A stretch of DNA of 64,000 bases. It comes from Thalassospira sp. GTDB lineage: Bacteria; Pseudomonadota; Alphaproteobacteria; Rhodospirillales; Thalassospiraceae. A program made the position numbers and the translations under genes. A model generated the notes under the pieces. It made no database searches, was not told where the DNA came from, and saw only the letters and a list, made by a program, of their open reading frames with translations. The stretch spans positions 29,453 to 93,452 of the forward strand of contig NZ_PAQR01000005.1 of assembly GCF_002709775.1 (NCBI RefSeq). The letters run 5' to 3'. This document shows, in pieces, positions 1-7,992 of the stretch. Position 1 is the first letter of the stretch. Every line of letters starts with the position of its first letter.

Positions 1-1
1 T

Positions 2-70
2 GCACGTATCGCCGAGCAGACCACCGGCCACAAAGGCAAGCTGACCGCAGCAGAACGCGCGAAGAAGTAA
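2..70 (+). CDS. rplS: 3' end of a probable 50S ribosomal protein L19
   Basis: Only the last 22 codons are in the window; they read ARIAEQ...GKLTAAERAKK and stop at TAA. The basic, Ala-Arg-Ile-Ala-Glu ending resembles the C-terminal end of alphaproteobacterial L19 proteins, whose gene often sits just before leuC at the end of the rpsP-rimM-trmD-rplS operon. A strong terminator follows at once, as expected for the last gene of an operon. The identification rests on a short tail plus gene order, so another small basic protein is possible. Confidence 0.55.
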   Translation, partial: ARIAEQTTGHKGKLTAAERAKK

Positions 71-101
71 TTCGCACGTTCCGCAACGTCGGACGAAAAA
101 G

Positions 102-131
102 ACGGGCTCACCTTCGGGTGGGCCCGTTTTC
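102..131 (+). terminator. Rho-independent terminator of the rplS-end operon
   Basis: An 11-bp stem (102-112 with 117-127, one G.U pair) closes a TTCG tetraloop and runs into TTTT. It lies 31 bases after the stop codon at 70. Confidence 0.85.
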
Positions 132-652
132 GTTTGCAACGCTTGTCTCCTGCCCGATCACCGGCCAGCCTGCATCACAGCCCGGCCGGGGGATCAAAAC
201 CCCGCAAATACACGTTAAAATTGCATTATAGCGAATCGTTCGATTCACCGCTGTTGCAGGCAGTTCCGCAGAAACCCGATGATAAATTCATCAGGTTCCG
301 TTATATCAGATATCCCTTACCTATATCGCAAAAGCCTGATTTGGCTACTTTGGGATGCTGCAAAATACCGAACTCTATTTCAGGGTGTATTTCCGCCAAA
401 AACACGCGCCCCACACCTTGCGATTTGGAAGGCGGCGTGTATAAAGGCACTCCCGCGGCAAAAACGATCAAACCCGCGTGGTTCTGAATAATAAAATTTC
501 GCAAACCGGATAAAGCCGGTTGCGCCGGAGAAACGACAAGTCCCGCCCGCCAATCCCGGCAGGTATTGCACCGATCTTCGAGACATTCGGAACCGCACCT
601 GACGGATTGAGAGTTGCTGCTCAAAAGATCGATGTTTTATGAGGAGGTCGAG
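132..652 (+). other. Long leader/intergenic region upstream of leuC
   Basis: About 520 bases without a convincing gene. The open frames here have no Shine-Dalgarno site or coding character. The stretch is more AT-rich than the neighbouring genes and holds one perfect inverted repeat, AACCGG-N6-CCGGTT, at 504-521. It must contain the promoter of leuC, but I cannot place a convincing -35/-10 pair. I looked for a leucine-rich leader peptide and did not find one. Confidence 0.5.
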
Positions 653-2059
653 ATGGGTCAGCCTAAAACCCTTTTTGACAAGATTTGGGAAAGCCATGTG
701 GTCGACACGCAGGATGATGGTACCTGCCTGCTTTATATTGACCGTCATCTCGTCCACGAAGTGACCAGCCCGCAGGCTTTCGAAGGCCTGCGCAATTCGG
801 GCCGCAAAGTGCGCCATCCCGAATTGACCCTTGCTGTGCCTGATCACAACGTTCCGACGTCTGACCGTTCCGAAGGCATCAAGGAAGAAGACAGCCGTAT
901 TCAGGTTGAAACCCTTGATCAGAACGCCAAGGACACCGGCATTCACTATTTCCCGATGAACGATCTCCGTCAGGGCATCGTGCACATCGTTGGCCCCGAA
1001 GAAGGCTTCACCCTTCCGGGCGTGACCATGGTTTGCGGTGACAGCCACACCTCGACCCACGGCGCATTTGGTGCGCTGGCGTTCGGTATCGGCACCTCGG
1101 AAGTTGAACACGTTCTGGCCACCCAGACGCTGGTTCAGAAACCGGCCAAGAACATGCTGGTCAAGGTCGAAGGCGATCTGCATCCGGGTGTGACCGCCAA
1201 GGACATCACCCTTGCGATCATCGGTCGCATCGGAACTGCTGGTGGTACCGGCTATGTCATCGAATATGCCGGCTCGGCCATTCGTTCGCTGTCGGTTGAA
1301 GGCCGCATGACGGTCTGCAACATGTCGATCGAAGGCGGCGCACGCGCCGGCCTGATCGCACCGGACGAAAAGACCTTTGAATATATCAAGGGCCGCCCGA
1401 TGGCACCGAAGGGTGCCGCATACGAGCAGGCAGTTGAATACTGGAAGACCCTGCCGTCTGACGAAGGCGCTCATTACGACAAGATCATCGAAATTGATGC
1501 TGCCGACATCGTCCCGCAGGTCACTTGGGGCACCAGCCCGGAAGACGTCGTTCCGGTCACTGGTACCGTTCCCTACCCGACTGACGCCAAGGATGCCGGC
1601 AAGCAGAAGGCCATTGCCCGTTCGCTGGAATATATGGGTCTGACCGCAGGCACCCCGATCGAGGAAATCAAGATCGACCGCGTCTTTATCGGTTCTTGCA
1701 CCAACGGTCGTATCGAAGACCTGCGTGCAGTTGCCGAAGTCGCCAAGGGCCGCAAGGTTTCCGAAACTGTCAATGCCATGATCGTTCCGGGCTCCGGCCT
1801 TGTGAAAGAACAGGCAGAAGCAGAAGGTCTCGACAAGATCTTCATCGAAGCAGGCTTTGACTGGCGTGAGCCGGGCTGCTCGATGTGTCTGGCGATGAAC
1901 CCGGACCGTCTGGCCCCGGGCGAGCGTTGCGCTTCGACCTCGAACCGTAACTTCGAAGGCCGTCAGGGCCGTGGTGGTCGTACCCACCTCGTCAGCCCGG
2001 CCATGGCAGCTGCGGCTGCGATCACCGGTCATCTGACCGACATTCGCAAACTCGGTTAA
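653..2059 (+). CDS. leuC: 3-isopropylmalate dehydratase large subunit
   Basis: Together with LeuD it isomerises 2-isopropylmalate to 3-isopropylmalate in leucine biosynthesis, in the cytoplasm. The 468-residue product has the normal LeuC length and the aconitase-family pattern: [12 protein letters not shown] in the N-terminal half, and the three [4Fe-4S] ligands Cys349 (in IGSCTNGR), Cys409 and Cys412 (in CSMC). The ATG at 653 is chosen over an in-frame upstream start at 614 because GAGGAGG lies six bases before it and the protein begins as LeuC usually does ([12 protein letters not shown]). A 62-codon gene and leuD follow closely, so the three are almost certainly cotranscribed. The identification is secure. 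Confidence 0.97.
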   Translation: MGQPKTLFDKIWESHVVDTQDDGTCLLYIDRHLVHEVTSPQAFEGLRNSGRKVRHPELTLAVPDHNVPTSDRSEGIKEEDSRIQVETLDQNAKDTGIHYFPMNDLRQGIVHIVGPEEGFTLPGVTMVCGDSHTSTHGAFGALAFGIGTSEVEHVLATQTLVQKPAKNMLVKVEGDLHPGVTAKDITLAIIGRIGTAGGTGYVIEYAGSAIRSLSVEGRMTVCNMSIEGGARAGLIAPDEKTFEYIKGRPMAPKGAAYEQAVEYWKTLPSDEGAHYDKIIEIDAADIVPQVTWGTSPEDVVPVTGTVPYPTDAKDAGKQKAIARSLEYMGLTAGTPIEEIKIDRVFIGSCTNGRIEDLRAVAEVAKGRKVSETVNAMIVPGSGLVKEQAEAEGLDKIFIEAGFDWREPGCSMCLAMNPDRLAPGERCASTSNRNFEGRQGRGGRTHLVSPAMAAAAAITGHLTDIRKLG

Positions 2060-2070
2060 GGAAGGTTCCC

Positions 2071-2259
2071 ATGGCCGAACAGACACTCATCAATTTCCGC
2101 GAAAGCGCGCCTCGTCTGGGACGCGCACCGGTGCTTGAGCACCTCCTGCCGCAACTGACCGGTATCAACCTGCCGGACTTCGTTGCACAGGAACTCGACG
2201 CGACCGAAGAATTGATCGAAGCACTGGGTCTGGCCTGGGAAACTGGAAGCAAGGGATAA
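2071..2259 (+). CDS. Small unknown protein encoded between leuC and leuD
   Basis: A 62-residue acidic protein with no recognisable domain. It begins 11 bases after the leuC stop with AAGGAAGG in front of its ATG and ends 4 bases before leuD, whose own ribosome site lies inside this gene's last codons, so translation is probably coupled. No signal peptide, membrane segment or metal motif is visible. The C-terminal half (about residues 36-56) could form an amphipathic helix rich in Glu, Ala and Leu. Its position suggests a role linked to isopropylmalate dehydratase, for instance in assembly of the two subunits or of the cluster, but that is inference from location only. Confidence 0.8.
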   Translation: MAEQTLINFRESAPRLGRAPVLEHLLPQLTGINLPDFVAQELDATEELIEALGLAWETGSKG

Positions 2260-2263
2260 GACA

Positions 2264-2875
2264 ATGGAAAAATTCACCAAGCTCACCGGTGTTGCAGCAC
2301 CGCTGCCGATGATCAATGTCGATACCGACATGATCATTCCCAAACAGTTCCTCAAAACCATCAAACGCTCCGGCCTTGGCAAGAACCTGTTTGATGAAAT
2401 GCGTTACGACGACAACGGCAACGAAATCCCGGATTTTGTTCTGAACAAACCGGCGTATCGCAATGCCCAGATCCTTGTATCGGGCGATAACTTCGGCTGT
2501 GGTTCTTCGCGTGAACACGCTCCGTGGTCGCTGCTTGATTTCGGCATTCGCTGCGTGATCGCACCGAGCTTTGCCGACATTTTCTATAACAACTGCTTCA
2601 AGAACGGCATCCTGCCGATCCGCTTGCCGCAGGAAGATGTCGACAAGCTGATGTCTGATGCCGAACGCGGTGCGAACGCCACTGTCACGATTGATCTTGA
2701 AAATCAGGAAATCACCGGTCCGGATGGCGGCTGCATCAAGTTTGAAGTCGAAGAATTCCGCAAGCATTGCCTGCTCAACGGCCTCGACGATATCGGCCTG
2801 ACCCTGCAGAAGGGCGACGCCATCAATGATTTCGAAGCTAAGCGCGCTGCCTCGCAGCCCTGGCTTTCGCTGTAA
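2264..2875 (+). CDS. leuD: 3-isopropylmalate dehydratase small subunit
   Basis: Partner of LeuC; it supplies the swivelling substrate-recognition domain of the isomerase. The 203-residue length is normal for LeuD. Hallmarks are the N-terminal [14 protein letters not shown] and [15 protein letters not shown] around residue 75, followed by [22 protein letters not shown]. It starts 4 bases after the small gene upstream. A strong hairpin directly after the stop codon separates it from leuB. Confidence 0.97.
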   Translation: MEKFTKLTGVAAPLPMINVDTDMIIPKQFLKTIKRSGLGKNLFDEMRYDDNGNEIPDFVLNKPAYRNAQILVSGDNFGCGSSREHAPWSLLDFGIRCVIAPSFADIFYNNCFKNGILPIRLPQEDVDKLMSDAERGANATVTIDLENQEITGPDGGCIKFEVEEFRKHCLLNGLDDIGLTLQKGDAINDFEAKRAASQPWLSL

Positions 2876-2879
2876 TTGC

Positions 2880-2915
2880 AAAACGGGCGGCAAACATCGG
2901 TTTGTCGCCCGTTTT
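2880..2915 (+). terminator. Terminator after leuD, before leuB
   Basis: A 14-bp stem with one mismatch (AACGGGCGGCAAAC at 2882-2895 against GTTTGTCGCCCGTT at 2900-2913) encloses an ATCG loop and ends in TTTT. It lies 5 bases after leuD, so leuB is probably expressed in part from its own promoter or by read-through. Confidence 0.8.
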
Positions 2916-2964
2916 CTGATCGTTACGGGGTGAGCGACCCCAAGAATATGGGAAGGAAGCATTT

Positions 2965-4068
2965 ATGAGCACCACCAAAAAAGTACTGATGCTGCCGGGC
3001 GACGGCATTGGCCCGGAAGTCATGCGTCAGGTTCAGCGCGTCATGGACTGGATGGCGAAAAAGCGCAGCGTGAATTTCGAAATCACCGAAGGTCTGATCG
3101 GCGGCGCATCCATCGATGCCCACAACAACCCGCTGACCGACGAAACGCTGGCTGATGCCATGGCGGCTGATGCGGTTCTGCTCGGTGCTGTTGGTGGTCC
3201 TAAATGGGACGACATGCCGTTCGACATCAAACCGGAACGCGGTCTTCTTAAAATCCGTAAGGAAATGGGCCTGTTTGCCAACCTGCGTCCGGCACTGGTG
3301 TTTGATGCGCTGGTTGGTGCATCGACGCTGAAAGAAGACGTGGTCAAGGGTCTGGATATCATGATCCTGCGTGAGCTGACCGGTGGCATCTATTTCGGTC
3401 AACCGCGCGGCATCGAAGAACGCGACGGTGTCCGTCACGGCTTCAACACCCTGGTTTATTCCGAGCCGGAAGTCGAACGCATCGCACGCGTTGCCTTTGA
3501 CATGGCCATGAAACGCGACAAGCGCCTGTGCTCTGTCGATAAGGCCAACGTTCTGGAATCCACCGTTCTGTGGCGTGAAGTTGTCGAACGTGTTGCCAAG
3601 GACTTCCCGGAAGTCGAACTGAGCCACATGTATGTCGATAACGCGTCCATGCAGCTGGTGCGTAACCCGAAACAGTTCGACGTGATGGTCACCACCAACA
3701 TGTTTGGCGACATTCTGTCGGACTGTGCCGCCATGCTGACCGGATCTCTTGGCATGCTGCCATCCGCATCCCTTGGTGCTGCCGATGATAATGGTGCCCG
3801 CAAAGCACTTTACGAGCCGGTACACGGTTCGGCACCGGACATTGCTGGTCAGGACATCGCCAACCCGCTGGCAACCATCCTGTCATTCGCGATGATGCTG
3901 CGTTACTCGTTCGACATGGGCGATGATGCCACCCTGATCGAAGACGCAGTTCAGAACGTCCTTAAGGGCGGGCTTCGTACCGGCGACATCATGCAGCCGG
4001 GCATGGCCAAGGTCTCGACCACCGTCATGGGTGAGTCGCTGATCAACGAACTCGACAAGCTCGTCTGA
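2965..4068 (+). CDS. leuB: 3-isopropylmalate dehydrogenase
   Basis: Catalyses NAD-dependent oxidative decarboxylation of 3-isopropylmalate to 2-oxoisocaproate, the step after LeuCD. The 367-residue length is typical. Visible are [10 protein letters not shown] at the N-terminus, the substrate loop with Arg residues in [29 protein letters not shown], the Lys of SVDKANVL, the metal-binding NMFGDILSD, and the NAD-binding [21 protein letters not shown] precedes the ATG. It lies 89 bases after leuD, with a terminator-like hairpin between them. Confidence 0.98.
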   Translation: MSTTKKVLMLPGDGIGPEVMRQVQRVMDWMAKKRSVNFEITEGLIGGASIDAHNNPLTDETLADAMAADAVLLGAVGGPKWDDMPFDIKPERGLLKIRKEMGLFANLRPALVFDALVGASTLKEDVVKGLDIMILRELTGGIYFGQPRGIEERDGVRHGFNTLVYSEPEVERIARVAFDMAMKRDKRLCSVDKANVLESTVLWREVVERVAKDFPEVELSHMYVDNASMQLVRNPKQFDVMVTTNMFGDILSDCAAMLTGSLGMLPSASLGAADDNGARKALYEPVHGSAPDIAGQDIANPLATILSFAMMLRYSFDMGDDATLIEDAVQNVLKGGLRTGDIMQPGMAKVSTTVMGESLINELDKLV

Positions 4069-4092
4069 TCGTTCTTTACGATCCCGAATATG

Positions 4093-4122
4093 AAAAGGCC
4101 GGATCGAAATCCGGCCTTTTTG
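4093..4122. terminator. Bidirectional terminator between leuB and the ECF sigma gene
   Basis: AAAGGCCGGAT pairs with ATCCGGCCTTT around a CGAA loop. A-rich and T-rich flanks on both sides fit termination of leuB on the plus strand and of the sigma gene (ending at 4125) on the minus strand. Confidence 0.9.
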
Positions 4123-4124
4123 CG

Positions 4125-5027
4125 TTAAAGCGCAATTTCATTGGCATCGGCCAGAACCGCTGAAAACAATGCCAGCTTGTCCGGGTTGCGATGGACAAAC
4201 AAATCAACAATCTGCCCGTCGCGTTCAGTCGCACTGATCGCGGTCGTCACAATCCCGTCCTCAACCATCAGAAGCCAGCATGCATCAGCAAGGGTGATGG
4301 CAAACACCCGCTCATCCGGGCTGCGCTTGCCCCAGACACCGATGAAGAAGCGCGAAACATGATCCGGTCCAAACAGCGGATTGGCTGTCGCCAGTGCCTT
4401 GCCGCCACCATCGGAATGCAAAATCACATCCGGGGCCAGAAGATCCAGCAACCGACCAACATCACTGGTCCCGATGGCCGTAACAAATGCATCCAACCGG
4501 TCGCGATCGCACGCTGTCCCATCCGGTTCCGGCGTCGCATCACGGTCACTCTCGCGCTGCATCTTGCGGCGCGCACGAAACAGGATCTGGCGGGTATTGT
4601 TCGGCGTGCGTTCGATCAGGGGCGCGATGTCATCATGCATCCACTCGAAAACCTCATGCAGCACAAGTGCCACCCGCTCGATCGGTGCCAAGCGTTCGAG
4701 CATCAACATGTAAGCCTGGCCAAGGCCATCACGCTCGATCAGTTCGGCTTCGGCTTTGGGTTGTTCGGGCGGCAACCACGGTTCAGGCAACCAGTGACCG
4801 ACATAATTCTCGCGCTGACGGCGGGCGGATTTCAACACATCAAGGCAGATGTTGCTGCACACCCGCACAAGCCACCCTGTGGCGTCTTGAATCGTGTCCT
4901 GATCCTGATTGCGCCAGCGCAGCCAGACATCCTGAACCGCGTCTTCGGCATCGGCATGACTGCCCAGCATGCGATAGGCAAGGGCTGTAAGCCGTCCGCG
5001 ATGTTGTTCAAAAATACGATCTGCCAA
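4125..5027 (-). CDS. ECF41-type RNA polymerase sigma factor with fused SnoaL-like domain
   Basis: A group IV sigma factor with region 2 (about residues 6-70, YRMLGSHADAEDAVQD), region 4 (about 100-156) and a C-terminal SnoaL-like extension. Three motifs known for ECF41 are present: WLPEP in the linker (79-83), DGGGK (206-210) and NPDKL (281-285). In ECF41 proteins the extension acts as a built-in regulator, replacing an anti-sigma factor. The gene follows a carboxymuconolactone-decarboxylase-like gene on the same strand, the classic ECF41 partner. The start is uncertain: TTG at 5027 has GGTGGG six bases upstream and gives a normal N-terminus; GTG at 5057 and ATG at 5144 are in-frame alternatives, the last overlapping the upstream gene. 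Confidence 0.9.
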   Translation of the reverse strand: MADRIFEQHRGRLTALAYRMLGSHADAEDAVQDVWLRWRNQDQDTIQDATGWLVRVCSNICLDVLKSARRQRENYVGHWLPEPWLPPEQPKAEAELIERDGLGQAYMLMLERLAPIERVALVLHEVFEWMHDDIAPLIERTPNNTRQILFRARRKMQRESDRDATPEPDGTACDRDRLDAFVTAIGTSDVGRLLDLLAPDVILHSDGGGKALATANPLFGPDHVSRFFIGVWGKRSPDERVFAITLADACWLLMVEDGIVTTAISATERDGQIVDLFVHRNPDKLALFSAVLADANEIAL

Positions 5028-5130
5028 GGATGTCCCACCAAACGCGTGAAGCGACACGGGCAAATCCCGTATCGCTGTGTGTGTCTGATTGTAGGGGCTT
5101 TTCCCAGCCCCGTCAGGAAGCTTGCGAAGA

Positions 5131-5565
5131 TTATGCAAATTCATGCTGCGCAATGCCCAACCGGTTCCATGCATTCATCGTGGCAATGATGCAGGTCAGC
5201 TCGGAAATCTCCGCCTCTTCGAAATGATCCAGAAGCATGCGATGGCATTTCGAAATCGTGACCTGGCATTCTGCCCGGGTCAGGCATTCGGCCCAGACCA
5301 GTGCAGCACGCTCGGCCGCACTAAACCCGTCCGCACTTTGCCAAACCGGCAGCATCGCCAGTTTGATCGGATCACCGCCATGTTTGGCAAAGCTGTCTGA
5401 ATGCATCCGCACGCAATAGGCACAGCCATTGATCTGCGACACCCGGCATTCAATAAGGTCACGCAACACAGGTTCAATCAGCGGCGCGTCGCCAAGCTCT
5501 GTGGCAACGGCCAACTGGGCCTGAAACAGTTTCGGGCTGACTTCGTGAAAGGCAAAACGGGTCAT
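5131..5565 (-). CDS. Carboxymuconolactone decarboxylase / AhpD-like protein, probable ECF41 target
   Basis: A 144-residue all-helical CMD-fold protein with the redox motif CxxC-x3-H (Cys48, Cys51, His55 in NGCAYCVRMH), typical of AhpD-like peroxidase-type members rather than true decarboxylases. ATG 5565 is chosen because CCAAGGAG lies just before it; the frame extends further upstream without a good start. The ECF41 sigma gene lies immediately downstream on the same strand. In characterised ECF41 systems this enzyme type is the main, often only, target of the sigma factor. The natural substrate is unknown. Confidence 0.9.
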   Translation of the reverse strand: MTRFAFHEVSPKLFQAQLAVATELGDAPLIEPVLRDLIECRVSQINGCAYCVRMHSDSFAKHGGDPIKLAMLPVWQSADGFSAAERAALVWAECLTRAECQVTISKCHRMLLDHFEEAEISELTCIIATMNAWNRLGIAQHEFA

Positions 5566-5623
5566 GATAATTCTCCTTGGTGGCACGAGGAATAGCGGAG
5601 GAAAACTCCCCTCTGCCAACAAG

Positions 5624-5650
5624 GACGAAATACGGGCGGCCCGCGTTACA
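5624..5650 (-). promoter_or_regulatory. Candidate ECF41 promoter upstream of the CMD gene
   Basis: On the minus strand TGTAACG (5650-5644), a 16-base spacer and CGTC (5627-5624) resemble the published ECF41 promoter TGTCACA-N16-CGTC (5 of 7 and 4 of 4 bases). It lies about 58 bases before the CMD start. It overlaps a 7-bp GC-rich inverted repeat (5633-5639 with 5655-5661) that could instead be a weak terminator of the upstream gene. Short motifs of this kind arise by chance. Confidence 0.4.
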
Positions 5651-5699
5651 CGACCCGCCCGCAAAGTTCGAAATTTATAAATTCAGGGGTCTTTTAAGC

Positions 5700-6116
5700 T
5701 CAGACCATGCCCGCATCTTCAAGCGCGCGGACGACATTGTCATGCATCACCCATGTCCAGTCTTCGCCATCGCTTTGCGTGCCATCGGCAAGGGTAAAGA
5801 TCGCTGCCAAATAGTCACTGACATCGGTTTTGCACATTGGCAAACCTGCGGCTGTTGCGATCTTGGCGGCAAGGCGACCGTATTTCTTGTTACCGATCCG
5901 GCAGCCGAAATGCCCGACCGTTTCGGCCAGTTTCAGACCGGTAATCTTCCGCCCCGGTGCATTGGCATGCGCGCGCAGCATATCGCGTTCGCAGCTCGAC
6001 ATTTCAATTTCGGCCAAGGCGCGGACATAGTCCTCTGGCCGGCCGATATGCGGGGCGAGGTTGGCGTTATCTTGTGTCTGATGGTCGGCGTCATCCCAGG
6101 TGATCACTTTAAGCAT
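5700..6116 (-). CDS. Small unknown protein with a McrA/HNH-associated head-like domain
   Basis: A 138-residue protein preceded by GGGAGGAAACG, which fixes ATG 6116. The central part (about 45-90: RDMLRAHANAPGR..., ITGLKLAETVGHFG, NKKYGRLAAKIA) reminds me of a helical, possibly DNA-binding domain seen at the N-terminus of some HNH-nuclease-like proteins and in stand-alone small proteins; the ending WTWVMHDNVVRALEDAGMV fits the same group. This is recalled pattern similarity, not a tested match. No nuclease motif is present. It lies upstream of the CMD-sigma pair on the same strand, but the two are separated by a candidate promoter. Confidence 0.75.
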   Translation of the reverse strand: MLKVITWDDADHQTQDNANLAPHIGRPEDYVRALAEIEMSSCERDMLRAHANAPGRKITGLKLAETVGHFGCRIGNKKYGRLAAKIATAAGLPMCKTDVSDYLAAIFTLADGTQSDGEDWTWVMHDNVVRALEDAGMV

Positions 6117-6320
6117 GTCGTTTCCTCCCGACAAAATGACCGGCCTATCGATTTTGATCGTCTCTTTTCACATCTGTCGTGCCGGTCCATCACGCGATGT
6201 GGCTTGGTTTGAAGGCACGTTTGCGACTGCTTTGGTTTGATTTTGATTTGCAGTCATGCTGCAGCTTTCACCGCAGCAATTTCGAGCACCGCATTATTTG
6301 ATATGGGAAGCGGTACGCGT

Positions 6321-6361
6321 AAAACAAACAGGGCGGGAAACCGTCGTTCCCCGCCCTGTAT
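6321..6361 (-). terminator. Terminator of the cyclopropane-fatty-acid synthase gene
   Basis: ACAGGGCGGG pairs with CCCGCCCTGT around a 12-base loop; read on the minus strand it is followed by TTTGTTTT. It starts a few bases after the stop codon at 6364. Confidence 0.8.
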
Positions 6362-6363
6362 CC

Positions 6364-7599
6364 TTAGGCATATTCAAAGCCCGGCTTGGTAAAGACAAAC
6401 TGGCCTACCCGCATGCCACCGCCGCCCTCGGCATCATCAAAGGCATTGATGCAACCCGCCAGATAGAATTCCCACATGCGTTTGAATTCATCGTCATATT
6501 TTTCCGGGTCCAGATCATCGGCCACCTCGCGGAAACGATCCCGCCAAGCAATCAGGGTCTGGGCATAGTTCCGCCCGGGATGGAAATGCGATGCTTCCAC
6601 CGTCAGGTTGGCATGCTCGGCCGCCTCGACCACTTCATGCACCGCCGGGATATAACCGCCCGGGAAGATGTATTTGTCGATCCAGGGGGATGTGAATTCC
6701 GCGCGTGGCTTGATGATCGTATGGATCACTGCACGCCCGCCGGCCTTGAGAAGCTCGCCCACCTTTTCAAAATAGGTTTTGAACTGATGGCGACCGACAT
6801 GCTCGAACATACCGACTGAGACCACCCGGTCATACTTCCCGGCATTAGCATCGGCAAACAGGCGATAATCCAGCAGATGGTAATCAAGCCCCGCCTTCAT
6901 GTTCGCACCCATCTCGGCGCGTTTTTCCTGCGCCCAGTTAAACTGCTCGGTCGAAAGCGTGATGCCATGCACCTCGGCCCCGGTTTCCCGGTGGATAAAG
7001 CGGCTTAACCCGCCCCAGCCACAGCCGATATCAACCACCCTGAGGCCCGGTTCATTGATCTTGAGACGCTGGGTCGTCAGGCTCATTTTACGGTGCTGGG
7101 CTTCTTCAAGGGTGTGCGCCCCGTCATCCCAGAAGGCACATGAATATTGCATCTCCGGATCAAGGAACCGGGTGTAAAGATCATTGCCGATATCATAGTG
7201 ATGACGCACACGGTGCGACGCCGCCCGGACAGATGTAAACTGCCCGATCTGGAATTTCAGCGCCTGCAGCTTTTCAATAAAGCTGCCAAATCCGCTGGTC
7301 GAATGGCCGCCTTCAAAATTAAGACGCAAGACCCTGATCAGGTCCTCCATCTCGCATTTCACAAGATTGAAGCCGCCATGCATGAAGGCCTCGCCAAAGC
7401 CCGGGTCGGGGCTCAGTGCCATTTTAAGTGTGTTGGTCCAGTCCGGGACAGTCATGCCCGCCCGTGGGTCTGTCCCGTCCCCCAGCACGATTTCGTGCTT
7501 ATCATCCACGCGAAAAACCAAAGTCCCGCGTGTGACATGTTCCCGAAAGAAATCGAGAACCTTTTTCTGTGTCCAATCCAAAGTCATCGGGTACGTCAT
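6364..7599 (-). CDS. cfa: Cyclopropane-fatty-acyl-phospholipid synthase family methyltransferase
   Basis: Expected to transfer a methylene group from S-adenosylmethionine to cis double bonds of membrane phospholipid acyl chains. The 411-residue protein has the CFA layout: an N-terminal lipid-binding region of about 120 residues, then HHYDIGNDLYTRFLDPEMQYSCAF, the SAM-binding VVDIGCGWGGLS, VSVGMFEHVG and FPGGYIP, and the late Tyr and Glu motifs (WEFYLAGC). ATG 7599 follows AAAGGAC; an upstream in-frame start exists at 7641. Such enzymes are typically made under acid or stationary-phase stress. Members of the family can also methylate other lipids, so cfa is a family-level name. Confidence 0.92.
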   Translation of the reverse strand: MTYPMTLDWTQKKVLDFFREHVTRGTLVFRVDDKHEIVLGDGTDPRAGMTVPDWTNTLKMALSPDPGFGEAFMHGGFNLVKCEMEDLIRVLRLNFEGGHSTSGFGSFIEKLQALKFQIGQFTSVRAASHRVRHHYDIGNDLYTRFLDPEMQYSCAFWDDGAHTLEEAQHRKMSLTTQRLKINEPGLRVVDIGCGWGGLSRFIHRETGAEVHGITLSTEQFNWAQEKRAEMGANMKAGLDYHLLDYRLFADANAGKYDRVVSVGMFEHVGRHQFKTYFEKVGELLKAGGRAVIHTIIKPRAEFTSPWIDKYIFPGGYIPAVHEVVEAAEHANLTVEASHFHPGRNYAQTLIAWRDRFREVADDLDPEKYDDEFKRMWEFYLAGCINAFDDAEGGGGMRVGQFVFTKPGFEYA

Positions 7600-7992
7600 T
7601 GGCCGTCCTTTTTGCAAAAGTCGGAATAGTGATCGCCCCATATGCAGCGTTACTGCATATCTGCATCTAACCTTTGATCAGGAACGTTTTGGCTGGTCGT
7701 CCGGAAAAGTCGTCAGGTGGTGGCACGGGTGGCGCCAACGCCCGCCAGGTAGAAAGTCAGAAATCAACCTGGCAAATGCAAAACGATTCTGATTTCAGGT
7801 TCCATGCAAGAACCCCTGTAATAATTCTGCCAGATTTTTCAACAATCTCAAGTAGTAATCATTATCGCCTTTCCAACGATACGCTTGCGCAATCGCCCAG
7901 AAACCCTTACATGTCGCCCCAGATTATCAGACATTATTCACAGGCCAGCGCGCGCATTGCCGCGGCCTGACAGACTGAAAAGAGGCACCTTG
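7600..7992. other. Divergent intergenic region between cfa and asd
   Basis: About 390 bases with no convincing gene; an in-frame extension and a 98-codon plus-strand frame here lack coding character and a ribosome site. It must hold both divergent promoters. It contains the ATATGCAG inverted repeat at 7640-7660 and a second, shorter one, GGTTC-N7-GAACC, at 7798-7814. Confidence 0.5.
7640..7660. repeat. Perfect inverted repeat ATATGCAG-N5-CTGCATAT upstream of cfa
   Basis: Two 8-base arms separated by CGTTA, 41 bases upstream of the cfa start. The right half is partly repeated immediately after (CTGCATATCTGCAT). The size and placement suit a dimeric repressor or activator site. Confidence 0.5.

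Noticed and set aside
134..487. 117-codon frame in the leuC upstream region
   Set aside because: No ribosome site, irregular codon use, and no protein family; the region is better described as a leader.
380..2086. 568-codon open frame on the minus strand across leuC
   Set aside because: It is antisense to a clear leuC gene and its product has no recognisable family; it arises from the codon bias of the real gene.
4191..5189. Long plus-strand open frame across the ECF41 sigma gene
   Set aside because: It mirrors a well-supported gene on the other strand, lacks a ribosome site, and has no domain.
7798..7814. GGTTC-N7-GAACC as a LexA box
   Set aside because: Alphaproteobacterial LexA boxes are direct repeats (GTTC-N7-GTTC or GAAC-N7-GAAC); this is an inverted repeat and lies at no SOS gene.
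7674..7970. 98-codon plus-strand frame between cfa and asd
   Set aside because: No Shine-Dalgarno site and low-complexity, atypical composition; it overlaps the divergent promoter region.
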